From Doryteuthis pealeii (lineage: Eukaryota > Mollusca > Cephalopoda > Myopsida > Loliginidae), in the NCBI GenBank assembly GCA_023376005.1, contig CM042150.1, forward strand, positions 70,067,461-70,131,460: 64,000 nucleotides of DNA, read 5' to 3'. Below the pieces are notes generated by a model, which searched no databases, was not told where the DNA came from, and saw only the letters and a list, made by a program, of their open reading frames with translations. This document shows, in pieces, positions 1-11,330 of the stretch. Numbering within the stretch: position 1 is the first letter of the stretch; every line of letters starts with the position of its first letter. The translations under genes were made by a program, and so were the position numbers.

Positions 1-704
1 ATAAAGATAGAATGGTAAATCCTGATTTTCAGCATTTTTCGTCCCTACTTAGAAAATAGATTTAAAACAATACCATAATTCTTTGTGTTATGATGTGATT
101 TGCAAATTTTGGAATAGTCAATAAGTTGATTTCAAACCGTTTAAATGGTCTTATTCTTAAGGTAAAAAAATATCTCTTAACACTGCTCAACCGGAAACAC
201 TTCAGTAGTAAAAGGGTCGAAAAATGTCAAGAGTCTAGAATATTGGTGTGGGGTCAGTCATAATACCAAATGTCGCTTGCCGGAAAACTGATTTCACGTA
301 ACATCATTACGCAGAAATAATCGCTTCAGCGAAGGGTCGTTTGCGCAAAAAATCAGCAAACTGAATTTAAAGAAAGATGTCTTTTATAAATGAATCGAAT
401 GTTGTTGTTTTAATTTTGTATAATTTCAATATTAAACCGTTTTGTAAATTGTATTTGTTTATTTACGATAACAATATTAAAGAATAAAATTGATTCAAGA
501 ATAATTCATTATGTAAATTGTCTACAAATTCGTTTCTAAATTAACACAGTACTAAATATCCAAATAAGGAGAAATGAGATTTGAAGATTACTTAGCGCCA
601 GCTTACTAAAAGGTAAGGGTTTGCTTGTCTTGATAATTAGCATTTGAAATAGTCTTTTATCTAGACCTCTGGCTTGGGAAATACTTATCCCTCGCAAGCA
701 TGAG
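1..704. other. AT-rich stretch without recognised gene
   Basis: I see no coding, splice or repeat signal that I can name here. Short open frames on both strands lack similarity to any family I know. Confidence 0.4.
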
Positions 705-1320
705 GCAAGTATTAATCCCACATATAACTGCCCTACTCATAGAAGAATACACCGACTTCACCTCTGCAGAGGGTTGAAATACCCCCAATATTGGCCATAG
801 GTGGCGACCCGTGATGCTTAAAGACGGAATCTTGGAGGTTGAGTTGTCCATGGCATGCAACACTCCACTTTAACCTTACTTTGTTTAGACTGGTGGTCCA
901 AGAGGTCCCCTACGATCAATCGGCTGGTCACGTCAAGCCCTAACACCTATATGATTGTCCAAACCCTATTGTCCTTATGGCAAGCCTTCAACCCTTTTTA
1001 TCATATATGTGCTAAAAGGCGGTGGCTGGGGGTCTTAGTGTCCTTGGTATGACGTTAACCTGCATCTAATCGGGAAGTTCCAATTCTGGAGCTCTGAGGA
1101 GTGTGGAGTACCGCTTCATCACCATTAATCCTATGTCCACTCTGACTCGGAGTGGTAGTACCTGTTAGGGTCCCATCTATGATTAAATGTATAAAAAAAA
1201 CATAAGTTTAAAAAATGTCTTTAAAAATTTGAGTTTAAAAATGTTGAATACCCATGAGGAATGAATAAAATGAAACGTCTTCGGCATAAAATAACACAAC
1301 AAGGTTTGAAATGCCGTAAA
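705..1320 (+). repeat. Dispersed retroposon D1, copy 1
   Basis: This roughly 600-bp repeat recurs at 41566-42104 (plus) and twice at 59225-60060 (minus). Shared landmarks are a block around 940-1010 describing the same words in all copies, the block ending in 'ggtagtacctgttagggt' near 1150-1170, and a 3' end near 'aaatgccgtaaaccaatcaag'. The 41.6-kb copy has a target duplication and an (AATC)n tail, so the family looks like a retroposon with a CAAT-type tail. No protein is evident. It could be a SINE or the 3' end of a LINE. Confidence 0.7.
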
Positions 1321-1579
1321 CCAATCAAGTTACTTCTAGATCTTAGAAAATACTGTGAATCTTTTATTTTTATCATAGGAAGATTTTGTTTCACGATCAA
1401 TTTAAAAAATCTGTGACGTGATATTCTTAAAACTTAGTTTATTATAACAGCACGCCAAATTGACGATAAATAAAAGTTTATTTTTTAAATGAAAGAGTCT
1501 GCCAGCATTTGAAATTTTAGCTTTTTACTGGACTTCAACATTGAATACATTTGCAACTATATCAGTGTGATGATAGACA

Positions 1580-1935
1580 TTCACCTGATTCGAAGCGTTA
1601 GCGTTTGCTGACGTATCTGACTGCTATTTCCAAGATGTCCCAGATGTATGCTCAGTGTTGAACTTTTGTGTAGATAGCAGTTGGTTTGAATCATATCGTG
1701 AAGAACCAGAATGCTGGAAGCTGCGAATTCAGGCACCCGGATGATGGACGACCGCCTGATTATTAACACGGTATGCAGCGAAGGTTGGGAGAGACCAATC
1801 CGATTCTTCGCAGGTGATACGCTTATGGAACGTGGTTGAAGACTGCTATAACATTCTTGCAAGAGGAAAAACTTTATCGGCAGACTTTGGCAGTTGGGAA
1901 ATCGATTACCCGAATCAATTTTTTTATACATCAAT
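1580..1935. other. Unassigned segment with coding-like composition
   Basis: This stretch is richer in G+C than its flanks, and a 117-codon open frame runs through it on the minus strand. I recognise no family in any frame. It may be a decayed element or an unrecognised exon. DNA from about 1940 to 2550 is AT-rich and featureless to me. Confidence 0.25.
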
Positions 1936-2550
1936 CAATAATGAATTGGGTCATTCTTTTATAACAAAAAGATAATCCTACAAAACAGGCACCAAATTGT
2001 GCTTGGGATTATTTTAAAAAATTGAAACTTGAATAACCCTCCACTTCATTAACATCAAGCATTAAGGCTTCTAGAATTAAATATGTTTTTAACCGGCTTA
2101 TATATTATCTTCTATAAACCAGCTGTTGGGGTTGCTCCCTCATAAGTTTATCAAATTGGGTCTCATTTTAACATGGAGCTTAATCAATGAGGATCATGAC
2201 TGACGTGACAAAAGTACATGCCTTTCATATTTGGTAATATGATTAAATATTTATTATTGTGTATTTTTTAAAATCACATAATGTGATTAATGGTGACATG
2301 ACACTTTGATAAACAACGAAATACAAATGTAAACCCTACACTGTTAAAAGGGATCAGATGATTTGAAATAAAAAGTTTTACCCTTTTTCTTTCTCCTTCC
2401 ATTCTTCGCAAGAAACAAAGTGAACCACCGGAGACAAAACTGTCTTTATTTGTTTTGTTTTTGTTGTCTGTTCTTTTTTTAGGAGTTCTTTTCTTTTTTT
2501 ACTAGTTTTTTGCTTTTAATCACAGTTTTACATCATATAACAATGTTCAA

Positions 2551-2668
2551 AATCAAATGTGACCAATGCTCTGTAATATTCTCAATCAAATGGGACCAAT
2601 GCTCTGTAATATTCTCAATCAATATGTGACCAATGCTCTGTAATATTCTCAATCAAATGTCATCGATG
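2551..2668 (+). repeat. Minisatellite, about 34-bp unit, 3.4 copies
   Basis: The unit beginning 'aatcaaatgtgaccaatgct' and ending in 'ctgtaatattctc' is repeated three times in tandem with one or two changes, then a partial fourth copy. Confidence 0.9.
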
Positions 2669-3194
2669 TTTTACCCTTTGACGAAATGTTCAAAAGAACT
2701 GAAAGTTTATTTTCAGAAGGCCGTTCTCCCTAGTAGCACTTCCTCATTAGATAAGTAAAGCTAAACTCAATTCTTGATGTCTGAGGTATTCCAAAAGGGA
2801 AATTTCAACGGAACGGGACAATTTCTGGAATTCCCCACACGAGGGGCTCGATCAAATTGACCTTGATTCAGAATTTGCCCTCCTGTTGATGTGGAGAATT
2901 AGCAACAATGTCTCTTTCACTTGAACTGTCCACATCTCCATATTGTTACTATAAAGGAAGTTCACAAGGACAGTGATGTTATGGACAGAACGATAGAATT
3001 GTACCAATCCTTTATATAAGGTCAGCTTGCATGCTTGCATCCAAAATCAGGCTTATCACTGGAACTCGAACATTAATCACTGGTTCACTGGATCAATAAT
3101 TTATCGCCTCTACCAAACAGAAATCGAAATTCTGTCACAATATTATAAACTGTCGTAAGTAAAGAAATAGAATATCAAAAAATACGGGCTTGTA

Positions 3195-3425
3195 GGAGCC
3201 GGTTTTGCTCGGTCGGTAGAACACCCACTTAGGAATTGCAAAGTTTCAGGTTCGATACCAGTCTCCGCCAGCTCAGCGCATGAATAGCATAGATTGGGTA
3301 ATCTGATCTGTGCGGTAAAGTTACAGCAAAAAGTCTCCCTGGTCTAGCGCTAGCGAAAAGGGGATAGACTCCCATAGTGTTTTGCTGATATCGATAATAG
3401 GCCACACCCCCAACTTTACTTACAT
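3195..3425 (+). mobile_element. tRNA-derived SINE, diverged copy
   Basis: The head resembles a tRNA. An A-box-like segment lies around 3208-3222 and a B box 'ggttcgatacc' at 3249-3259. The body contains 'gatctgtgcggtaaagtt' and 'ctggtctagcgctagcgaaa', and it ends near 'caactttacttac'. The same layout occurs at 27308-27537, 31912-32143 and 52023-52265. It resembles cephalopod tRNA-derived SINEs. It would be transcribed by RNA polymerase III and mobilised in trans by a LINE. Confidence 0.85.
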
Positions 3426-3602
3426 TAAATTACCAACTGGAATAAAATCCAAAAGCAATCACCGCAACATTTCATGCCAAAGTCTTTCTGAAATGTTAAG
3501 GTTTCTATTTGACTTGGATTTTATTTTAAATAGGAATTTGCTTTTTATATTTTGATTAAATGAAAAATATTACATGAGGAAATTTACTTATTCATCTATT
3601 CT

Positions 3603-3606
<4 letters not shown>

Positions 3607-3684
<78 letters not shown>

Positions 3685-3692
3685 TATATATA

Positions 3693-3722
<30 letters not shown>
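3607..3722. repeat. Compound microsatellite (CT)n(TA)n(ATT)n
   Basis: Three simple repeats abut directly: CT dinucleotides, then TA, then ATT trinucleotides. Confidence 0.95.
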
Positions 3723-3723
<1 letters not shown>

Positions 3724-3846
3724 CTAAAGCTGAGATTTTCTGCTTTCAATGTCTTAAGGCTTTTTTGTTGGTGACCTTGATCACACGAAATTTGTCTTTA
3801 ATTATTCCTTAGTTTTAGGACTACTTAATGTTTGAAAAAAATCCAC
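3718..3846 (+). repeat. Dispersed repeat R3, left piece, interrupted by LTR element
   Basis: The words 'atactaaagctga', 'cttaaggctttt' and 'tgtttgaaaaaa' run in the same order as in 61753-61875. Homology stops exactly where the LTR at 3847 begins, so the LTR element inserted into an older R3 copy. R3 resumes at about 9370. Confidence 0.7.
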
Positions 3847-4226
3847 TGTAGCATATTGGACCCAGGAACACCATATTTGTGGCCTTGTGCCAGACACGGA
3901 GAAAGCTTAATAGGATGTAGCATGATTCTCAGACCTTACGGGAGTGGGCGAGCAAGAACAATATGAAATTCTAATTATCACCTTTGAGTCTATTCGTAGC
4001 CAGTAAGTCTGGGATTTTGATATTAAAATTTAGTTTAATCGGTTTGTCAGAAGAAAGGGTGGTTGACCCGTTGACTTCTTAAATGACACGTGTAATTTGG
4101 TAAAACAGTTAGAACGTTCGAAAGGTTCCAGAATATTCTAGAAAGCTCGACATCGATTTCTATATAATGAGGAAACCTTAGATTTTGAGTCAGTTGGTCT
4201 GGGGCCGTGGAGTTGATTAGACAGCT
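3847..4226 (+). repeat. 5' LTR of Ty3/gypsy 1, truncated
   Basis: It starts TGTAGCATA and is nearly identical to 8379-8740. Differences are a few base changes and a short indel near 4010. A TATA-like 'tatataatgagg' lies near 4160. The match ends at 'gattagacag', after which pol sequence follows. Confidence 0.88.
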
Positions 4227-7187
4227 GGGCGCACGGAAATGCACAGTACCGACGTATGTGATCGGTAACGTAGGCTCACCTAATTCGATCACCGTTAGAT
4301 TGGGTTCTAAGAATTACAGGGCGCTAGTGGGCACAGGGGCGGAGGTCTCGAAAGGTATACCGAGCTCTAAACCCAAGACCCAACCTAATGAGCAAAAGAA
4401 TATCATTACAAACGGCCAACGTGTCCACCTTACATATAGACGGGCTAGCTAATCTACGAGTTAGAATAGGTTCACAGACACCGTGCAAATGAAAATTGAC
4501 ACGGGGACCAGGAACCCATTAAGAAACAGCCATATCGCACCCCTCTCCGACAGAGAAAGTCAGTGGATGATGCCATTGACGAAATGCTTGATGTTGGGAT
4601 TGTTACACGCCCTAGGAGCCCATGGGGATTCCCGATAGTCTTAGTCGAGAAAAAGGATGGTAGTAAACGATTCTGCGTAGATTATAGGGCCCTGAACAAG
4701 ATTACAAAAAATAACGCACACCCGCTGCCTGTGATCGATGACATTCTAGCATGCTTGGGAACGGCGAGATATTTTTTCGAAATTAGATTTAAAGTCCGGA
4801 TACTAGCAGGTAGAGCTGCACGAAGTTGATAAGGAGAAAACAGCGTTTACGTGTCATCTCCCCGATGACACGTAAACGCTGTTTTCTCTTTCAGTTCAAC
4901 GTGATGCCTTTTGGGCTTGCAAATGCACCCGGAGTATTCCAAGAATTGATGTCGGTGGTTTTGGAAGGCCAAGAAGGTCACGCCCTGGCATATTTGGACG
5001 ATATTTTAGTATTTTCAGATACGGTAGAAACTCATCTAGAACATAGAGTTCTAAGTAGCTTAAGGAGACATAATTTGAGATTAAAGGCGACGAAATGTGA
5101 GTTTTTTTTAGGAAGGAGACCCAATATTTAGGGTTTCGGATTAGCAGTAAGGGGATTCAGCCGGATTACGATAAAGTCAAGGCGATCAAAGCTGTGGCGA
5201 ACCCCAGTACCGTAAGAGAAGTGAGGGGGTTTATCGGAATGTGTTCGTATTATTGACGATTTATTCCGAAATTTTCTAGTATCGCTGAGCCACTAATTAA
5301 TTAAACTAGGAAGTACTCCCGTTTTCGATGGGACGATGCATGTCAGGTAGCATTTGACCGTCTAAAAAACATGCTGGCAGATATGGTGATATTAGCATAC
5401 CCAGACCCCAGGAGTATAAGTTATACACTGATGCATCTAACCTTTCCATAGGTGCATGCCTAACGCAGTGTGTTGTTGATGAATTGGAAGGTAAGGAAAT
5501 TGAGAAACCAATCTATTTCCTATCACACAAGTTAAGCGATACCCAAACGAGGTGGTCGACGATAGAAAAAGAAGCGTATGCCATCCATTATTCGTTGCAA
5601 AAACTGCACCACTATCTGCATGGCGCTACATTTACCATATACACCGATCATAAGCCACTGCAATACTTACTGAACTCGCCGATGCAGAATCGGAAAATAC
5701 AGGTGTGGGCTTTGGGTATAGCGGGGTACAACTGTAGGATAGAATACCTGCAGGGCAAGAATAACGTTTGTGCTGACTTACTATCTCGTTCGAAGGGCAT
5801 ATCAGGGGGGGGGTGAACAAACGGTAGAGATCGACGATAGGACTTACGAAGTAAATGCCATTAATTCCAATCATTTTGAGCCTCGGTACTTTGCATCGTA
5901 CAAAAATAAGGCTCCCCATCCCATAGAATTGGAGAAAAAAAACAGTATTACCCGGCATATATATGATTAGGGAACAGGATTCTGATAAGGATATTGTGGA
6001 ACTTAAAAATAGAATAAAGAAAGGCAGGGCCACCAAGTTAGAACAAAAGAAATATATAATAATGGATGATGTGGTGTACTATCTATCCCAGCCCGATGAT
6101 GAGCCGATGTTGCGACTATACGTCCCATCGCACCTAAGAACGCGCGTCCTTGTACAATACCATAACGACAATGGTCATGTGGGTACAGAAAAGACGTTCC
6201 AAGCAATTAGGCAGAAATATTTTTGGCCTTGCCTGTTGAAAGAAGTTGTTGAACACATGAATGGATGCATCCCGTGTCAGACAAGAAATTTGCGCACACT
6301 CCGTGCACGAATGCAGGAATCCGATGTTCCGCCGTTTCCTTTCGCAAAGATCGCGGTAGATATTTGCGTGCCCTACCCTCAGACAAACTCGGGGAACCAA
6401 TATATCGTTACGTTCATAGACATCTACAGCGGGTGGCCGGAATGTTTCCCTGTCCCTAACAAGAAAGCGGAGACTGTCAGTCACCTGCCAATGGAAGAAG
6501 TGTTCCCCAGGTTCGGTGCACCACTACAGATAGTAACGGACAACGGAAAAGAAAATATCAATTACATTATGAGGAAAACCTTGGAAGAGTTGAATGTGCA
6601 CCATGTGACCACATCCTATTATCATCCGCAAAGTAACGGTAAGGTAGAGAGATTACATAGAACCATGAACGATATTTTAGCTAAGAAAATAGGCGAAAAC
6701 AGTCAGTCATGGGACTTACATTAATCAGATGCTCGCTGCACTGAGATTCAACGTGAGCAAATCTTCAAAATTTTCACCATACTATCTACTATATGGTAGG
6801 GATGTTATCCTTCCACTAGATAATATATTAAAGCCTCGTAAGCTGTACTACGGAGACGAGCATCATGAGATAGCCCTTCAGGAACAGCACCGTGCTTTTA
6901 CCTTAGGAATAATCTAAAAAGAGTAAAGCAGCGCCAGGCGGATAGGTTGAATGACAAGATCAAAGAGGTTGAATTTAAAAGTTGGAGATTTTGTCTATTA
7001 CAGAAACCACCACAAACGGGGGAAATTGGACAAAAGGTGAAAACCAAATTATATTATAATAGAGAAAACCGGTCCGGCGTTGTATAGAATTAAAGACCAG
7101 TTAACAAGCTCAGTGGTGAAAGCACATGCGGAACACCTGCGTGCTGCGAATGTAGACAGTTGGGATATACCTGACACTGGATGACCG
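4227..7187 (+). pseudogene. pol: Ty3/gypsy 1 pol: protease, RT, RNase H, integrase
   Basis: Protease remnant at about 4230-4380 reads YRALVGTGAEVS. The family has D at the catalytic position, so Asp is replaced by Gly. RT runs about 4560-5270 with SPWGFPIVLVEKKDGS, the core NVMPFGLANAPG and the catalytic YLDDILVFS. RNase H at about 5380-5800 shows SYTL, TRWSTIEKEAYA and YTDHKPL. Integrase at 5963-6724 shows an HHCC-type finger (H..NGHVG, CIPCQ), AVDICVP and VTDNGKEN, and SNGKVERLHRTM for the DDE triad. A GPALYRIKD motif near 7073 matches the GPY/F module. Frames change at about 4450, 4820, 5130, 5255, 5305, 5440, 5815 and 6724. The product is dead. Confidence 0.9.
4834..4888. repeat. Perfect 25-bp inverted repeat inside RT
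   Basis: Left arm 4834-4858 encodes the expected RT words EKTAFTCH. Five bases later, 4864-4888 is its exact reverse complement, then RT resumes with FQFNVMPFG. The two or three codons normally found here are replaced by the inverted copy. Confidence 0.92.
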
Positions 7188-7604
7188 GTGAGAAAAGCAA
7201 CTTTGGCCGCACCGGTCGACTCCGACACGTCCAGTGTGGATTCGGAAATCGAAGAAAATGATTACCCGAATTTTAGACGTCGGTGTCAGAGGGAAAACTC
7301 AACAGATGAGAGTGATATCCCAATTATGGAGCGCCGAATGGCCCTAAATGACACGCAGACGGACGTCGGGGAGAACGACAGGGTAGAAATAATTAACAGT
7401 GGAAATGACAGATGTACAGGTGACTATGAAGACACAGACAATGCCTGCAATGATGGGGATAGAGTATATATGGAGGTATGCGAGAATAGGAGACGAAAGT
7501 TAAAAGGAAAACCTATTAGTAGGAGGAGTGAGAATAACAATAGGAAACTCGCGAAGAAGGAAAAAACTACTAAATTGATGGATGCCCTGTTGGATTTTAT
7601 TTAG
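7188..7604 (+). CDS. Acidic-then-basic C-terminal tail ORF of Ty3/gypsy 1
   Basis: A 138-codon frame follows the GPY/F module in the same element. Residues 10-100 are rich in D, E, N and S. Residues 100-130 are rich in K and R (RRRKLKGKP, KLAKKEKTTK). It has no domain I recognise and no cysteines suggesting a zinc knuckle. It is probably the disordered C-terminal end of the polyprotein, here detached by an upstream frameshift or stop. It could also be a separate accessory ORF, since no envelope-like signal peptide or membrane segment is seen. Confidence 0.5.
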   Translation: MRKATLAAPVDSDTSSVDSEIEENDYPNFRRRCQRENSTDESDIPIMERRMALNDTQTDVGENDRVEIINSGNDRCTGDYEDTDNACNDGDRVYMEVCENRRRKLKGKPISRRSENNNRKLAKKEKTTKLMDALLDFI

Positions 7605-8378
7605 GTTGAACCGAATGTGAAAAAAAATTAGAAGATAAATTCAATTCTGAAAAAAATTCAATTCTGAAAAAAAAAATCCTGTAGTTAAAAATACACCCTC
7701 AGAAAATTCTGATACTGGGGAGAGTCCTGGTGGACATAGATGCTAATGATAACGATTGTTATTCTTTTTCTCCGTATATATATTTATTTTTAAGACAGCA
7801 TTCAATTTAAAAAATTTTAGATATTGTTTTGTCGCTAGCGATGATATTCCGCTAGGTGCTGTTGTAATTATTATTATTATTATTAATGATAATTTGTAGC
7901 CATAAAAGGTAATTGAAGAATTATGTGAAAATTCTTCCGACGCAATTCTAAGTTTGAGAATAAGAGCGGCCGTAAACATGTTATGTTTTTATGTCCTATA
8001 GTAAATAAATAAATAAATAAATAAAATAAAATAAAATGAAGAGAATGCAAATGTGTACAAAAATATAGAGAGAGCGACATGGAGCGAAGAGAATGGCTGT
8101 TTGTAGTTGTACACAATTTTTAAAAAAATATACTGTTTGATTGTGTAAAGATCATTTTAATTTCATGTTCAATTCGCTGTATAATTGATTTTGCTTATGT
8201 TGTTGTATTTGTTTTATGATTGTTTTATATTTTGTGAATATGTAAAGGGAGAGAGAGAGGAGGTCAGATAGAGTAGTTAAGAAAGAAGAACAAAAAGAAA
8301 AGACATGAATGATAGGTGGGGGGCTTGTTTTAAAAATTATACTACGTTTAATTTTAAATGTTGATGAAGGAGAGGTAT
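7605..8378 (+). other. 3' untranslated region of Ty3/gypsy 1
   Basis: This holds A-rich runs, an (ATT)n tract near 7870, an (AAAT)n tract near 8005 and a purine tract at 8364-8375 just before the 3' LTR. No reading frame resembles a known protein. Confidence 0.6.
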
Positions 8379-8903
8379 TGTAGCATAATGGACCCAGGAA
8401 CACCATATTTGTGGCCTTGTGCCAGACACGGAGAAAGCTTAATAGGATGTAGCATGATTCTCAGACCTTACGGGAGTGGGCGAGCAAGAACAATATGAAA
8501 TTCTAATTATCACCTTTGAGTCTATTCGTAGCCAGTAAGTCTGATATTAAAATTTAGTTTAATCGGTTTGTCAGAAGAAAGGGTGGTTGACCCGTTGACC
8601 TCTTAAATGACACGTGTAATTTGGTAAAACAGTTAGAACGTTCGAAAGGTTCCAGAATATTCTAGAAAGCTCGACATCGATTTCTATATAATGAGGAAAC
8701 CTTAGATTTTGAGTCAGTTGGTCTGGGGCCGTGGAGTTGATTAGACAGTCGGGTTACGGATTTTGCCGAGAGTAGTCGGGGTTAGCAGTTTGGCCGAGTT
8801 AGTAGTCAGAGGCGAGCGACTGAGGCTGGTGTCGCTGAAGCCTGATAATTAGTACTGACCGTTGGAACGAAATTAAGGATTACTAAAAAAAACATGTGTT
8901 ACA
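8379..8903 (+). repeat. 3' LTR of Ty3/gypsy 1, complete
   Basis: It runs from TGTAGCATAATGG to about TGTTACA, giving a short inverted TGTA/TACA end pair. Its first 360 bp match the 5' LTR. The right boundary is inferred from the inverted ends, because no target duplication confirms it. Confidence 0.75.
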
Positions 8904-8908
8904 GAAAT

Positions 8909-8911
<3 letters not shown>

Positions 8912-8990
<79 letters not shown>
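8912..8990. repeat. (CT)n microsatellite
   Basis: About 39 CT units directly follow the LTR end. The DNA from 8990 to 9370 shows no gene that I can name. Confidence 0.95.
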
Positions 8991-8993
<3 letters not shown>

Positions 8994-9369
8994 TATGAAA
9001 AGCACGAAATACTGCCCTCATCTTTATTTCACAACGCCAAAGAAATCGTACGGGAAATCATGAATGAAAGCCAATAAACAAACAAACGTGAACAGATACT
9101 TGACTGATGCTAAGGAAATATATACTTGTCAACAAGTCAAATTGGCCGTAACGAAGAGCACGCGGCCTGTGTAAGTTGATACTCGGTTGATACTCATCCG
9201 CTGACTGACCAAAGAACTACTAGATTCTGCGAGTGTGTAAACAACCCAAGAAGTTTCCATACCTTATGAGAAAGACGACGGCCACATAACATATACGAAT
9301 TAGTGCCGTGAAAGAAAAAGGCGCAACATTACATATTGCAATTTAGTGTTGCGGTAAAAAGCCCGCTGC

Positions 9370-9830
9370 GTTACACCACTTTAATTGGTTTAATTAGTCG
9401 TAATTTGCAATTAAGTCAAATCTTGACCCTTCTCTGTCTTTACATCCTACGCACCTTCCCTTTTTACTCTCTATATGCCAGCGAAGGGGAATGAAAGTTA
9501 TCACATGTAATAGTTTTATTACTAAAAAGTCAGCAGTCAAATCGCCCCTCCCCTTCGCTTGTCTTACATTATACTCTGTTTTCCTCTCCACACTAAAGGG
9601 GAGATGAAAAACACCCACCAGCAATAAAAATTCTAATGTCTATTTTAATTGTCTAGGTCAATTCATTGAAAAATCCGTATTTTTTTAATACAATTCTAAC
9701 CCCCACGTTTGAAAAAATGTACCAAAACTCAGGGAAGTATTCGGTTTTAATAAAATTTTCAGTGTTGATTTAGCAATGAATTAATTTTTATTCTATTTTA
9801 AAACTTTCTGATTTTTTTCAAGTCACTTAA
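9370..9830 (+). repeat. Dispersed repeat R3, middle piece
   Basis: The words 'tttaatt..gtaatttgca..taagtca' and the polypyrimidine block ending in cccctcccctt parallel 61905-62105. It is diverged and its borders are approximate. Confidence 0.5.
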
Positions 9831-9936
9831 CTTTGACTTCCCTGTTTTCGGGTACAAATAACGGTGTGTATATATGTTATTGATACTATTTTCTGCATAA
9901 ATAAAAAGACAGAAGAAAAAAAATTGGGGGGATACT

Positions 9937-10312
9937 CTTCGCGGAGAACCGTCCCGGCCCCCTGCCTCAAAAAATGCTTGCCGGTGGCTGCTGTAAAATA
10001 AAAAAATTTAAAAAAACAACAGCTACGATTGAAGTCCGTAGCCGAAGCGGTGTTACTTGAATAACCCAGAAAAAAACAGAACCCGGACATTTTGTAATAA
10101 AACTGTTAATTTTAAGTAGGGGTGGTGTTAGAGTTTAGGGTTGGGGTTGGGTTTTCGGGAAAAACGCCCTAAGTTGGTTGGGGTTTTTTTTGTTTTGTTT
10201 TTTGCGAGTGCGTCACTCTACGGACTTCAATCGTAGCTGGTGTTTTTTTTTTCAGCAGCCACGGGCTAGCGGTTTTTGAGGCAGGAGGCGGGACGGTTCT
10301 CTGCGAAGATTG
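9937..10312. mobile_element. Fold-back MITE, family M1, copy 1
   Basis: A terminal segment starting 'cttcgcggagaaccgtccc' and ending near 'gccgaagcggtgttacttga' (9937-10062) is repeated in inverted orientation at 10205-10312. The loop contains 'gagtttagggttggggttgg', a telomere-like string. The same design recurs at 11327-11765, and a degraded arm lies at 10408-10500. There is no transposase frame, so movement would need an enzyme in trans. Confidence 0.75.
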
Positions 10313-10554
10313 TCGTTTTTTTTTTAAGTATCTGCTCGAGTAGTAAATAAGTACCGAAAATCGAAAAATAAAATGAAAATGAAAACTAAAAATAATTTTG
10401 TAATTTATGAGGAAGTGCGTCCCAGTCCCCTGCCTCTGAAATTGCTGCCCGTTGAATTTTAAAATAACCACCCCAAGCTTCGGTGCCACACGGTGTTACT
10501 TGAAAGAAAACAACCAACTTAGGGCGTTAAATGTATTTTAGGGGGTGTCTCGTT

Positions 10555-10706
10555 TTGTCTTAATTCTTGTTTATAGAAATTTGTCATAATTCGTGTTTAT
10601 TTATCGTAATTTGTCGTGATTCTGGTTTATTTATCGTAATTTATCATAATTCCTGTTTATTTATCGTTATTTGTCGTAATTCTTGTTTATTTATCGTAAT
10701 TAAAAG
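10555..10706 (+). repeat. Minisatellite, about 31-bp unit
   Basis: Four to five degenerate tandem units built on 'gtttatttatcgtaatt' and 'tgtcgtaattct'. Confidence 0.8.
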
Positions 10707-11094
10707 AAAATCTTAGTATTTAATAGATAGATAGATAGATATGAAGATGGATAGTTTTGAATAGACTTAGATAAATAGATAGATAGATAGATAAACAATA
10801 GGTAACACCTATTTTACCCCGTGAAATTTACCCCCTCCCTATATTTAACACAATGAAACTTACAGAAAAATTAACATTTTCTTGAACAAATTTTTTCCAT
10901 TCGAAAGAAAAAAACATTAAACAAACTCATAAATTACCTCTTATTTTTCTTCTTTTTTTTTTTTTTTTTTGTCCTAATTCTTGTTTATTTACAGAAATTT
11001 GTCATATTTCTTGTTTAGATAGTTTGAACAGACTGAGATAGATAGGTAACAAGTAAATGTGTTTGGAGGCGGTCGCTTCTTTTTTTTGTCGTAA

Positions 11095-11330
11095 TTCTTA
11101 TAGATAGATAAACAAACAAAATGATATAGATAGATATAAACAAATGGAGATAGATAGATAAATAGATGGATAGATAGATAAAAAAACAAAATCTATATAA
11201 ATTTGTTTGTTTATCTATCTATCTCCATTTGTTCATATCTATCTATATCATTTTGTTTGTTTATTTATCTATTTATCTATCTCCATTTGTTCATATCTAT
11301 CTATATCATTTTGTTTGTTTATCTATCTTC
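11095..11330. repeat. Palindromic GATA/TATC block
   Basis: The left half (GATA units with 'aaacaaacaaaatgatata') is the reverse complement of the right half ('tatatcattttgtttgttta'). The right half is then repeated once. The DNA could form a large hairpin. Confidence 0.8.

Larger units (their letters stand above)
3847..8903 (+). mobile_element. Ty3/gypsy LTR retrotransposon 1, decayed
   Basis: Two direct LTR copies flank a pol region in the order protease, reverse transcriptase, RNase H, integrase, which defines Ty3/gypsy rather than Ty1/copia. The 5' LTR is truncated at about 4226 and joins protease directly. The rest of the 5' LTR, the primer binding site and gag are missing. The 3' LTR is complete and is preceded by a purine tract (gaaggagagg). 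Several stops and frameshifts break pol, so it cannot make an active enzyme set. No clean target duplication is visible. Confidence 0.9.

Noticed and set aside
3574..3774. 66-codon frame rich in Ser-Leu and Tyr-Ile
   Set aside because: It is a translation of (CT)n, (TA)n and (ATT)n microsatellites. The same holds for similar frames at 11203, 26138, 36793, 38169, 42370, 43349 and 60253.
7188..7604. Retroviral envelope gene after pol
   Set aside because: No signal peptide, no membrane segment and no cysteine pattern. The product is acidic then basic and probably disordered.
9441..9620. Minus-strand 76-codon frame as a small protein
   Set aside because: It lies in diverged repeat R3 and has no counterpart frame in the intact copy at 61.9-62.1 kb.
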